From NCBI RefSeq assembly GCF_000003605.2, contig NW_003158731.1:226989-240939 (forward strand): DNA of 13,951 nucleotides. The letters run 5' to 3'. Origin of the DNA: Saccoglossus kowalevskii (lineage: Eukaryota > Hemichordata > Enteropneusta > Harrimaniidae). Positions 1-9,429 of the stretch are shown in pieces (position 1 is the stretch's first letter; every line of letters starts with the position of its first letter). A program made the translations under genes and the position numbers. Below the pieces are notes generated by a model that saw only the letters and a list, made by a program, of their open reading frames with translations, was not told the DNA's origin and did no database searches.

Positions 1-75
1 GATGACAATCACATCTGCTATGTTCTATGTGGATTAACGGAATTCCCTGTACAATTTGACTTTCTGCAAAAAACA
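1..75 (+). CDS. possible 3' part of a coding exon, cut by the window edge
   Basis: Reading frame 1 is open from the first base and gives a protein-like stretch ending LTEFPVQFDFLQKT. A perfect GTAAGT donor core follows at 76-81. If real, the exon ends in phase 0. Beyond the donor the frame stays open only to a TGA at 121-123. The exonic side of the donor is ACA rather than the preferred CAG or AAG, which weakens the site. I do not recognise the protein. With only 25 codons visible this may be chance, since a frame this short is often open. No matching downstream exon was found, so any continuation is either unrecognised or outside the window. Confidence 0.28.
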
Positions 76-81
76 GTAAGT

Positions 82-2801
82 AACTTCTTAGCCTACGTCA
101 TTCCAGTTATCCCGTGTCACTGATTTCCACGATGATTTTGTAACATTTGCGGTAAATTTGTCTTTTGGTTTACGTCTAACGCAGCATTCGCGTAATACTT
201 ACATAAAGGAGACGTATATTTATAACGTATGTATTGCTTCGCCAATTACCTTTTCATTATTTGCATGTTAAGTAAGAACCGACTCAATTACGGAGACACA
301 GAAATTCGCCCTGAATTGCATCATAACTTCGTAGTGTACTCATTGTGTAGCAGCCAATGTACGTACTTCTTTATATTGTGCCTGTCACAGCTTGTTTCCA
401 CCTTGGCATTCTCTTATAATACAGTGTGACGTGCCGGAGATCCAGGGGGGATACTGCTGTAAAACTAAGGAAAGTGCACAAAGCGTTAGCAAACAGGTTT
501 GACGCCGAATTTAATTACTCGTGATTTGCGGATAACGCAATAGAAACACGCATACATGTTTAGTACGTTACGTATTTATCTCTGCTCACTGTAGCAGACA
601 ATCTACATTATGTATGACACACACTGAAAATGTTTGTTCAGTATTCTAAAAAACAAACTCATCACACGAGACGATTCTTTGTTTAGCAGGAATTACTCCA
701 TACACTTGCGGGTAATGTTAAAGAATGAGACTGTTACACAAATGTCTAGGACTTGTTCTCATACTTTCTGATACTGCGGCAACCCACTGTTCAGTAGTAT
801 GAGTTAGTCCACATATTGCTATAAGCCATACGCCGATGCGAAATATTGACCCTTCTGGTGACGTATCTGTTGGGATTACCTGTTTGTTTTTACTTCTGTA
901 GTTAATTACCCTTTCTGTAATGACGGACAATGATGACCTGGAGTGTTGACTACATGCCATTAAACTGTTTGTGTAGTTTACCATGCATGACGTTTATTTG
1001 TTTGGCAGTAATACTTCCAATTGAAGCGCCGTAGCCGTCGAGGAGCGCGTTCCAAATTCATCTCAACAAGCAATGTATTTGTTTCTTCGTCGCATGGGAC
1101 TCATATAGAACAGCAATTTAATATGTCAATGTTTGCTAATCCCAAATAACCAGGGTGCATCTATACGTGAAATTAGGTTTAATTTAGTTAACACAAATTA
1201 CTGTTTCTTTACTGGTAGTCGGAATGTTTAGGTACCCAAATTATTACCTGTTCATTTTACATCTATATGTTTATTAATAATTATTAATTTGTTAAGTTTC
1301 TAATTCATTGTTAAATTGTTTGTTAACGCGAAGCATCAATAAATTATAATAAATTATAATACAAGTACAATTTACAACTGTTACATCTGTAGATATTTTA
1401 AGAACAAGCATGTACTTATTGTTGTTTACCGGTGTTCAACTTAAATACACCTGAATTCTACTGACATTTATAAATCTGTCTACGATTAATGGGATTCGGA
1501 AATTGTTCCCCGATGTGTGATCGCTAGAGAAGGCTACTTATTAGAACATTTAAACTCGGTTTTGAGATGGAAAAATGACCTAATAAACTTTTACAAAGTT
1601 CTGAGAGCGTACAACCATTTAAGATGTTCAAATCATTTATTAGAAAAGTGCAGATACGATAGCGTTGTTAGGCAATTAAGAATATATACTCTTTGTAAGT
1701 CAGAAGTGAAGGATTAATTCCATTTTTTTTGATAAATGCACCGTTTTGGATTATCTGAAAAAAAAACAAATTCTTTCCACGATATTTACAAGACCATAGA
1801 GAAAACACGCGTAAGGATATGTCATTCACATTAAGCCATCACCCAGAAATAATTAAAGCTGTAGCATTATTCAGTAATCATGCCTTTAAACTCAGAGAGC
1901 AACTTTTTTATTGTAATAGTTGTTTATTGTCAGTCTTGTGACTATAATTATTTTTATTGTGCACATGTATTACTTATTTGCGAACATAATATAATATTAC
2001 TAACGTAAACAGCAGCAGCAGTTCGAAGAAAAGATGAATAATCACGATCTTAATTTAACATTTACTATGTCTTCATCTTGTGATGAATATTTGACACGCA
2101 AGCTACATAAAAATACCCATCACATTTATTCAGGTTTCCAGAATTGTAATCGGCTGTTAATCGACTGCTCAGTCATTATCACTAGGCACGCATTGTTGCG
2201 ATATGTGTATTTTTCACAAATTCCGTGTATACGGTGAACAATTTCCTAACCTTAATTAATGTTCATTTCTCCAAGCGTTACTGAGTATAAACGATAGCAG
2301 ACGGTTTATTTTTAAACGTTCAGTTCGTTGTGTCGCAGAACTTAAGTTACGTCTTAATCAATGTCGCTACACTGTATGGTGTGTTTCTCTAACATTCGAG
2401 TCCCGCTAACAATAAATTTAAATGTGGATGACCAATGTACTGCGAATAGCATCAAATCGCAATCTACAACCAGACGTGCGTGTTACGTCATAAACCTGAA
2501 TCAATTAGTTGACCTATAGACCTACAAATCGACATGAATTACCGTATATGGAACATATCAAGAAAAGATCAAAGTTATTTTCAATGCCGAGATACACAAT
2601 CACATGTTTATGTTTTATACAACACTGTAATTTGTCAGATATCATTTATTTTACTTTTCAACTCACATGGTGATCATATCGGCAATATTCAGCTCTGTGA
2701 CAAATTTTGAGAAAAGATGTATTTATCAGTACGGTAAAATCGCCCGATAAAATCAAATCAAAACCGCCATATCGCATGATTTTGTTAATGTACAAGCATG
2801 C
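82..2801. other. long AT-rich stretch with no identifiable gene
   Basis: I find no protein, RNA gene or named repeat I can support here. Three open frames were considered. One is on the minus strand, 718-993 (about 90 codons, ATG at 984, a hydrophobic patch GVWLIAICGL). One is on the plus strand, 1490-1717, with no ATG near its start and a perfect GTAAGT donor inside it at 1695-1700. The third starts at ATG 2034 and runs to 2237. None resembles a known family to me and all are within the range expected by chance. At 1341-1360 a 10 bp unit (AAATTATAAT) is duplicated exactly, and two AATAAA hexamers overlap it (1338-1343 and 1348-1353). They could serve as polyadenylation signals for a plus-strand gene entering at the left edge, but nothing else supports this. 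Confidence 0.5.
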
Positions 2802-2838
2802 TGATTGGTTCTCAGCTCTTTAATAATTTAACCAATCA
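2802..2838. promoter_or_regulatory. mirrored CCAAT-box pair (9 bp inverted repeat)
   Basis: TGATTGGTT at 2802-2810 and AACCAATCA at 2830-2838 are exact reverse complements separated by 19 bp. Each arm contains a CCAAT pentamer, the core of the site bound by the trimeric factor NF-Y in animal promoters. An AT-rich spacer and a GC-richer segment (TTTTGGCGACGGCG near 2895-2908) lie nearby. No gene start is recognisable downstream, so a regulatory role is inference. The arms could equally form a short hairpin or be chance. Confidence 0.3.
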
Positions 2839-4299
2839 AATAGCCATGTTGATGTAATGAACGCTGTCTAATATGTGAAACACACTAGAGTATATTTTGG
2901 CGACGGCGAATAACTCATAAAGAAGATATTACTTTCGTGGTGAATACGGGCCTTTATTTGTCACTTTTAAACATCCCGGGCACCTATTTAAACGGATTAT
3001 TCGCAGATTTTATTATCACGTGGTATTCTTGTTCGAGTACGTCAAACATTCTGCAGACTCGTTCGTAGCGAGTCGTGCAATAATCACTAAAATCTTCATC
3101 CAAATATATATATATTCTACCACTACTTTGCAGTCAAATGCCTGATTTAGCGAAATCTTCAAAATATTACAGTTGTTTGGAACAGTAGTTCAAATGCAGC
3201 AGCTGGTGAACTTGATGGTCAGGCGTAATCAGACATAATATCACATACACACTACAAACCAGTATATGTTCCATTGTGCAATTGGTATCCGTCCGATGCT
3301 GCAGTACGTCATGTGCGGTGTCCCGGTGCGCGCTATTCACTGTACGATTTCATCAGCAAATACTAGGATCATTGGTTTTTGACGCGCACGGCATCCGTCA
3401 CGTGCTTAGATGTTGATAACGCAATTTAATGCAATTTTTCAGAATTTCACTGTGTCTGAAATAAAACATTTTCCTGCTATTCAGTGGTGTAATAGATATA
3501 TGTTCAAAAGATGATTTTAGTGATTATTATTCGACTGACTGACTGCGAACGAGTCAGTAGGCGTTACCAAGCAGCTTGGCACTTCAGAATTACGTTAGTG
3601 GAATATATCAAGATTAGAAGCATTGACATTAAATCAGCCACGCACTAAATATATCACAACGGCAACGACATTTACACGATAGCATGCACATTTTAACACT
3701 GCATAGCATGAATTCCCGTAATAATTACCATAACATAAAATAACATAGCTTTCATAGTAGCTATCATGTCTGCATGATGATTTCGACCGTGTAAAATGTC
3801 ATTTTTCAATCAGGTGTGTTATTCGTACACATGTGACGTCAGTTTGAGAATAACTTCTTATTCTTGTTAATTCAAAGCCTGTACAAGCTAAATAATTATG
3901 CAAATGCTATCTACAAATTTAAATAGTATATGGCGTACATTTTTAATGATATCATTTCTACTTCAAATCTGCATTTCTTGGGATGTAAATTTATGGTATG
4001 TTTTGAGGCATTGTTTTTTTTATAATACAAATGTTATATAATTTGTAGTGTAGTTGGTATCTTGCTAGTGGTCGGAATATGACATTTCACTAAGACTAGT
4101 ATCGTTGCGGAATGCAGGCATAACAAGCCGGGCGGATGGATACATATCAAAGACGTGAAACGGTACCCAAGAAATGTATGTTCAGCTATAATGTTATTTT
4201 GTACAACTAGATGTCATCTAATCACTTTGCTGATGAATATGTGATGCACGGGTAGCAGTTATATAATATGAGGCATCATTAAAAAGACCTTTGACATAA
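2839..4299. other. non-coding stretch with a GC-richer, motif-dense patch
   Basis: I see no gene. The most distinctive part is about 3300-3405. It is richer in GC than its surroundings and holds a 7 bp inverted pair (GTGCGCG 3326-3332 and CGCGCAC 3383-3389), an inverted CCAAT at 3371-3375, a CACGTG-type E-box near 3399-3404 and a CRE-like ACGTCA near 3306-3311. That mix is promoter-like but no transcript is visible. Other small items are a hairpin with GACTCG and CGAGTC arms at about 3057-3075, an (AT)n run at 3104-3115, three GACT units at 3533-3544, and an ATGCAAAT octamer (POU-type site) at 3898-3905. Confidence 0.35.
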
Positions 4300-4560
4300 A
4301 TGGCCAGCCACCGAGATTTCGTTAAAAGCAAGAAAATCGCGCGATACATTGTTTGTTCCATTCTCTATCCAATCTCCCACGCAAAGTTCTACCACTCTGT
4401 CACCAACACGTCAAGAATATGCGTAGTAAGTCTTGTAGCATCTCACCACAGAAGGGCGGTGTGTAGGGGCAGAGATATTTTTGGTGTTCAAGTCGGAAAG
4501 AAAGTGATCTCTAACATCATTTACAGTGGAATATTAGACGCGACGAAGGGAGAAATTTGA
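4300..4560 (+). CDS. small open frame of 86 codons, doubtful
   Basis: An ATG-started frame of 86 codons lies in a patch somewhat richer in GC than its flanks. The product is basic and Ser/His-rich (starting MASHRDFVKSKKIAR) with no signal peptide, membrane span or motif I recognise. The start context is poor (T at -3, although G at +4), and an in-frame TAA immediately precedes the ATG. A perfect GTAAGT donor core sits inside the frame at 4426-4431. A 10 bp E-box, GTCACGTGAT, lies just downstream at 4585-4594. It is one base from the CLEAR/USF consensus GTCACGTGAC, so the neighbourhood may be regulatory rather than coding. Most likely a chance frame. Confidence 0.1.
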   Translation: MASHRDFVKSKKIARYIVCSILYPISHAKFYHSVTNTSRICVVSLVASHHRRAVCRGRDIFGVQVGKKVISNIIYSGILDATKGEI

Positions 4561-6399
4561 AAACTATTTGAGACTCAAAACCAAGTCACGTGATTCTCTC
4601 GCTCTTAACGAGATTTCGGCGGTCATCTGCGAAAAAGTTCTGTTGCATCTTTGCTCATTGTAGGTTTCAGTGTCACGTCATATATTGTCCGAGTACGTAA
4701 GATTATAACATTTATAACTAGTATTATAATTACAATAACTGGCCTCTATATTTGAACCACGCTATGACTCGGCAGAAAAATGTGTGATATGCAGTATTAA
4801 AAAATATTGACTGATTCGTGCGAATTTGTGTCTACGCACTAGCATTGTAAAGGAAATCCGATCGAGAGTTGTTCATAAAATACATAAAATTAGAACGGCG
4901 CGTAACAAAACGCGCTTTGGTGGTCCTTACTTTTGATAACAATCAAGGTTGACACTGCTAACTTATTAAATCGTGCCGCTTTTAAACCACCTTAGTGTTG
5001 AAATTCAAGTTGATGCGATCTCGTTTCCGTGTAATTCATCATAACTTGCTAAATAATACATAGGCAAATAATGCACGGGTAAAAACTATTTGTACGTTGA
5101 ACGAAAATTGGTTAGTAAAATATGATATAATACTCCGCCTACTTATTACTTTGGGCGGCTGGAACCTGTCTAACAACCGTGAGCGTCGTCAGTAACGATC
5201 TCATCACAGAATACTAACATGTTTACGAGCAAGACATGAAACAAATTTAAATGTCAATTATAATATTTTTTTTGTTACTAAATGACAGGAACTAATACCT
5301 ACTTATTCATTAACCGTCGTTAGATTACTGACCCATCCATTGCTTTCAAAGTTCTAATTCCACTTGTACGAAAAATTAAACAAATATTGCATATTTCCCA
5401 CCTTTTATTATTTCCGTTCTAGTAGTGTCCGTTCTAAGCCCGATATGCGCCTTAAATTGTATCTTTTTCCAATTTGCCATTTAGTGATCACAATATATTG
5501 TTAGTAATTAATAAAAAAAAACAAAAAAACAAAAACATGTTTGTGGCGTCGCCTTCATTTCTAATCTCGCTAATACACGCATTCAATATCCCTATCTAAC
5601 GCCCACGAGAAACATTTAATCAAATGTCGTATTTCAATCCATGTGAGAACATTAATTACACTAAAACACGTCGTGTGATACGATTTAGTGTTGTAACATA
5701 CAAATCAGGTAAAGAAAATGAAAACAATGTATAATTTGAAACAACAGTGCAAACTTAGTGCTCATTAACAAAACAATTTGTAAATATGTGCCTTATTTTA
5801 TTGCTAAGTAACTAACTAAACAGTGTATGTTGCTTTAAATGACTTCAATGTGATCACAAACCTGGGTTTCTGTGGATGTCTTCAATGTTAGCTGCCAATT
5901 AGTCAAGCTTATTGGAAATCATTGGAATTGTTTTTAAAATCGTGAGTTTTTCAGTATAATAGCATCACGTCTCTCCCCAACCTGTTGTGCTTTCCTTGAT
6001 CGCGATATGATCTTTCAACTGTGTGTATTACATGTTCACCGCATGTCATGTCAGACAATATTTTCTGGTGTCAATTGCGCTTTGTATATTTGGAAGGCAT
6101 ACACATGTACTACTTACTTGAAGTTCTTTATTTGTTAAATATTTAGGAACTTATTATTAAAACTGGTCTTAAATTGATTTTCTAAACAAACACATCGAAC
6201 TGTTTCAATTATGTATGCTTTAAAGTTAAGGATGGAGCGGATATTGTATTGAGTATAACATAAATCAATATTCATTGGACATATATACGTATAATTTGAG
6301 TCGCGTTTTACTGTGTACGAGTAGAGTGGATAAAAGACGCAACTGTTTTGCAGCAAATAATGCGTTACATGCGCTAAATGAAACTGAGTTGTACACTAA
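4561..6399. other. AT-rich stretch with no identifiable gene
   Basis: No gene, RNA or transposon is recognisable. Notable items are the E-box at 4585-4594 and an adenine-rich tract at 5513-5535 (runs of 9, 7 and 5 A separated by single C). A minus-strand frame at 6135-6356 has no recognisable motif and poor composition. I treat the whole stretch as intergenic or intronic sequence. Confidence 0.5.
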
Positions 6400-6481
6400 T
6401 TAACGCTGCACGATCGGGGGTCTATATCGCAATTATGCTGCACTGCGCGGTGAATTAGTTCAGACATGTGAGGCCTCCCAG

Positions 6482-7518
6482 GTGAGAATTAAACGCGTAA
6501 TGTCGTGACGTAAAGTCAGATAAAGCTGTGTGTAGTTACAGACTTTACTTACGCGATAAGTACCCAGACATGTTGTAAATACGTATGTATCAGCAAAACC
6601 CTCTTGTGTAAATCACACTATTGTACACGTGAAATAAGAGCGGTTTCCGCAGGCTGGCGGCTCGTTCAAATGTGACTGCAGAAAAGCCGAATAGATAAAC
6701 CTTAGATTACAAAAAAAAAAAAACACTTTCTCTGTGCCACGACTTTCTTATGTCATGAATATCGGATTGCATCGTGATAAACTCTCGGGAAAACGACCCG
6801 CAGAATGATTACAAAGTTGTTAATGAACGCAAAACCAGATACGGCGGACTTTACATCTGTTTTGTGACATTTTCCGATTGATTGATTGGTTGGTTATCAC
6901 TTATGTAAATACTCCGAGCCACAGTTCTATACAGTACTAGTACACATACACTTATCAAATGTTAAAAATCAACCAGATATTAACACGCACTCTAAGATCA
7001 ATAAGTTATTTCTCATGTGCTTAAAATAATAATATTGACCCCAATTGCCGCGAGGTTTTTATTATTATTTCGACTCGAGAGCTCGCAGTATCCTGTTCTC
7101 AGTTTTATCAGAGCTACAATAAGAAATTAAATTGGCGAAATGATCAACACAATTTGACAATCACAGATTGTAGTTTATCAATGAAGGCAATGTTATAAAT
7201 TACAGTTCATCAGACTGATCTATTGATCAATGAATCAATATCAAATTTTCGAGACTTAAGAAGCTTAGACAACATACATGGATATATTGATTGGTATTAT
7301 TAAACCAAGAATGTATAAATTCCACACAGCGTGACAGTGTCAAGTGTATCTGTATTGACAAGATGTTTCATCCTTGTCGACTCAACTGTTGTATGTTTCA
7401 CGTCGGTAATGTGACGCCACAAAACCACTTACGCATATTAAATCAGCGCCTTTTAGAGAATGTGTCGTATTTATCATCGAAATCTAAAATACTTTGTTTC
7501 ATTTACTCTCAATTTCAG
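6482..7518 (+). other. putative 5' UTR intron of the receptor gene
   Basis: The donor side reads CAG at 6479-6481 followed by GTGAGA at 6482-6487, matching the animal consensus well. The acceptor side is pyrimidine-rich and ends TTTCAG at 7513-7518, with a branch-like CTAAA near 7484. This would give a 1037 bp intron between a non-coding first exon ending at 6481 and the coding exon starting at 7519. The acceptor is the stronger piece of evidence because it lies only 34 bp before the receptor start codon. The pairing with this particular donor is inference; other donors farther upstream are possible. A 13 bp poly(A) run sits inside at 6711-6723, and a GATT/GGTT-rich stretch with an inverted CCAAT lies at about 6876-6895. 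Confidence 0.35.
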
Positions 7519-7552
7519 ATAGAGTAGACCTGACACCCAAAAGGTATACACG
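7519..7552 (+). other. exonic 5' leader of the receptor
   Basis: This short leader runs from the inferred splice acceptor to the start codon. It contains a TAG at 7520-7522 in the receptor reading frame. The receptor frame therefore cannot extend further upstream through this exon, and ATG 7553 is the first usable in-frame start. The context ACACGATGA has the favourable A at -3. No ATG out of frame is present in the leader. Confidence 0.5.
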
Positions 7553-9040
7553 ATGACGAACTTTTCGCAAATCAACATAACGACGGAAGTCCCTTATCTT
7601 AACGTGTCGGGTGTTTCGGATTTCACGTCAGATGAACCTAGTTACGCCGAGGAAACCGCGACTGAAACATCAACTGAGGTCGATGACAGTTATTCCTACG
7701 ACTATAGCTGGGATATTGATGTACCCGATAGTGTATACATTGTCGTGTTGGGCATTGCGTCTGTGCTCATCGTGGTGGGCAACCTTTTGGTAATTATTGC
7801 TGTATTCAAACAACCAAAACTACGACGTTCCGCTACAAACCTGTTCATCGTATCACTGGCCTTTTCAGATCTTCTTATCGGACTCTGCGTCGGGCCGATG
7901 GAGCTCATTCGGATAATGGGTTCCAGGCTGCTGGTCACAGTTGAAGCTTTGTGCGATATTCCGGGCGTTCTTCAATATACCAGTATCTGCACCACCATAT
8001 TTACACTTGTGGCAATAGGTGCGGACCGCTACCGCGCTATTGTACAACCAATGAAGCCACGCGTCTCCGTGCATAAAGCGCGAGTGTGCATAGTTGGCAT
8101 TTGGGTATTGGGGTTTGTGTACGCTGCGTATCGATTTCCGGTGCATGGAGTGACATTCTGGTATGGCAAGACAGAAAATGACAGTCGTTTGTACTTCTGT
8201 GAGGTGCTTCCTCAGATGCATTTTATAGAGATCCCGATGACTGTTGTACACCTCGTGGTTCTATACATTGTTCCGCTGATTACGTTGACGTATCTTTACG
8301 GTAGAATGATCGTCACGCTATACGGCGGGACGTCGATCAACGACGAGTCTAAACGTAGAAAGAAACGAGCAGTCAAGATGTTGTTACTTGTTGTCGTAAT
8401 GTTCGCTCTCAGCTGGCTGCCGTATAGAGTCCACGCTGTGCTGTATTTCTACGATGAAAGCTGGTTCACCGATTCCTGGTTCATATACAGTTTATTTTAC
8501 TTCGCATATCTCTCGAACAGTTTCGTCAATCCGATAATCTACGCTGCTTTCAGTGCGAGTTTCCGCCGGGAATTTGCTACGATCTTGACTTGTGGCTTAC
8601 ACGAAGCGCTCGTGAAGAGGAGGCGACGGGGTGTGGAGCTGCTTCAAACACCTAAGTCGCAAAGCGGCAGTACCGTCACTGGCATGACCCAGGTCACTGG
8701 AACTGGTAGTAGCGTTTATCGGAGCGAAAATAGCATGGCTATGGAGAGCTTTAAAAGAAAGAATGCTGTGAAAAGCAAACATGTAGTCATGGAAATGGAT
8801 GGTAGCTCAGTTTGCGAGAGGCAGGACGAGTCCTCCAATTTTGGGCCACAGCTGCACCAAACTATCAAACCTGAAAATATTTCTTACGACAACACATGCT
8901 TCACACAAACTGAAGATCAACATGTTTTGGGAACGATCACTGAAGAAACTGGGAACTCAGAGCAACATGTGGACTATACACATCAAACGATATCGTCTAA
9001 AACCATGACGAACTGTTCAACACAGACATCACTTGAATAA
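7553..9040 (+). CDS. class A (rhodopsin-like) neuropeptide G protein-coupled receptor, RFamide/NPFF-like
   Basis: A seven-transmembrane plasma-membrane receptor of 495 residues in one uninterrupted frame. Landmarks seen: TM1 ~61-85 (GN, N77); TM2 ~95-118 (LAFSD, D106); TM3 ~131-160 (C134, Q141 at 3.32, DRY 158-160); TM4 ~175-197 (W184); C216 in loop 2, the partner for C134; TM5 ~227-253 (P241, Y249); TM6 ~270-299 (SWLP 287-290); TM7 ~308-332 (NPIIY 326-330); helix 8 with possible palmitoyl site C347, then KRRRR 355-359. The N-terminus has sequons at N3, N8 and N17 and acidic tyrosines Y47, Y49, Y51; another sequon is at N209. All activation-switch residues are intact. Gln at 3.32 rather than Asp argues against an amine receptor. 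TNLFI, SDLL, FTLVAI, IV.P.KP, IWVL, KMLL, LSWLP and NS.VNPIIY resemble NPFF-type receptors, with SIFamide, QRFP and orexin receptors as alternatives. The 165-residue Ser/Thr-rich tail repeats an HQTI...CxTQT module. Signalling through G proteins is expected from the family; ligand unknown. Confidence 0.95.
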   Translation: MTNFSQINITTEVPYLNVSGVSDFTSDEPSYAEETATETSTEVDDSYSYDYSWDIDVPDSVYIVVLGIASVLIVVGNLLVIIAVFKQPKLRRSATNLFIVSLAFSDLLIGLCVGPMELIRIMGSRLLVTVEALCDIPGVLQYTSICTTIFTLVAIGADRYRAIVQPMKPRVSVHKARVCIVGIWVLGFVYAAYRFPVHGVTFWYGKTENDSRLYFCEVLPQMHFIEIPMTVVHLVVLYIVPLITLTYLYGRMIVTLYGGTSINDESKRRKKRAVKMLLLVVVMFALSWLPYRVHAVLYFYDESWFTDSWFIYSLFYFAYLSNSFVNPIIYAAFSASFRREFATILTCGLHEALVKRRRRGVELLQTPKSQSGSTVTGMTQVTGTGSSVYRSENSMAMESFKRKNAVKSKHVVMEMDGSSVCERQDESSNFGPQLHQTIKPENISYDNTCFTQTEDQHVLGTITEETGNSEQHVDYTHQTISSKTMTNCSTQTSLE

Positions 9041-9267
9041 GTGAAAAAACAATTCTATTTTTCGATGAACAGTTAGAGCATAAACTGGATCTGTTTATTA
9101 CTAAATGGCATCTAACAAGACATATCATAATGATAGCTAATATTTTTGTTCAACTTATATGTAACGAATACAGGGTTGTATGTCACTGTATGAGAGAGAT
9201 TCACTGCTGATTTTGCTTGGAATCCGCAAACGTATTCTGCTTGTTAAGTATTGAGCACACAACTTTA
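9041..9267 (+). other. 3' flank of the receptor, probable 3' UTR
   Basis: The sequence after the TAA stop returns to AT-rich composition and has no coding frame continuing the receptor. There is no AATAAA here. The nearest weak hexamer is CATAAA near 9078. There is no poly(A) run at the stop and I saw no flanking direct repeats, so the single-exon frame does not look like a recent retrocopy. Confidence 0.4.
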
Positions 9268-9426
9268 GAGCGGAGGGGTCGTCACCTGCGCACGCGCGGG
9301 AATTGAGTCCCAAGCGCCGATAACAACACACGCTAAAAACGGATAGGCTCATGGGTAGACGATTGTTTGTAGACAATGACATGCTATGACCATCTGTCGC
9401 ATGCGCAGGTGACGACTCTCCCGCTT
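9268..9426. repeat. inverted-repeat element with NRF1-type sites and E-boxes in both arms
   Basis: The left arm (about 9270-9292) and right arm (9402-9424) are reverse complements over 23 bp with 3 mismatches. The inner 15 bp, GTCGTCACCTGCGCA, is perfect. Both arms carry CAGGTG-type E-boxes and TGCGCA cores. The left arm extends into TGCGCACGCGCG (9287-9298), a full match to the NRF1 consensus YGCGCAYGCGCR; the mirrored site at 9396-9407 matches 10 of 12. The element is GC-rich in an AT-rich setting. No clear target-site duplication flanks it. It could be a small terminal-inverted-repeat element, a palindromic promoter or enhancer, or a hairpin in the receptor 3' UTR. Confidence 0.6.
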
Positions 9427-9429
9427 TCA

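Noticed and set aside
718-993. Minus-strand frame with ATG at 984 and a hydrophobic segment
   Set aside because: Start context is weak, no motif is recognised, and the length is compatible with chance. Mentioned only within the gene-free stretch.
1490-1717. Plus-strand open frame with an internal GTAAGT donor at 1695-1700
   Set aside because: The nearest AG sites have no clear pyrimidine tract and do not match the phase of the candidate exon at 1-75. No family is recognised.
1998-2012. Perfect TACTAAC branch-like sequence followed by CAG
   Set aside because: The branch adenine lies only about 9 bases from the AG and there is no pyrimidine tract, so it is unlikely to be a working acceptor.
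4454-4465. GGGCGGTGTGTA, which resembles the antisense of the universal motif near the 3' end of small-subunit rRNA
   Set aside because: Only about 12 bases match, and the flanks do not follow either nuclear or mitochondrial rRNA. Too short to call an rRNA fragment or mitochondrial insertion.
6711-6723. Run of 13 A that might be a retrotransposed tail
   Set aside because: No element body, polyadenylation hexamer or flanking direct repeat accompanies it.
7291-7527. 78-codon frame just before the receptor, in another frame
   Set aside because: It starts with TTG, has no recognisable motif, and runs through the inferred splice acceptor. Best explained as intron sequence.
7611-9008. Several open frames of 60-128 codons overlapping the receptor on both strands
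   Set aside because: All are shadows of the strongly supported receptor frame, whose canonical motifs are intact from end to end.
9026-9040. Receptor C-terminus checked for a PDZ-binding motif
   Set aside because: The last residues TSLE do not match a class I, II or III PDZ ligand.
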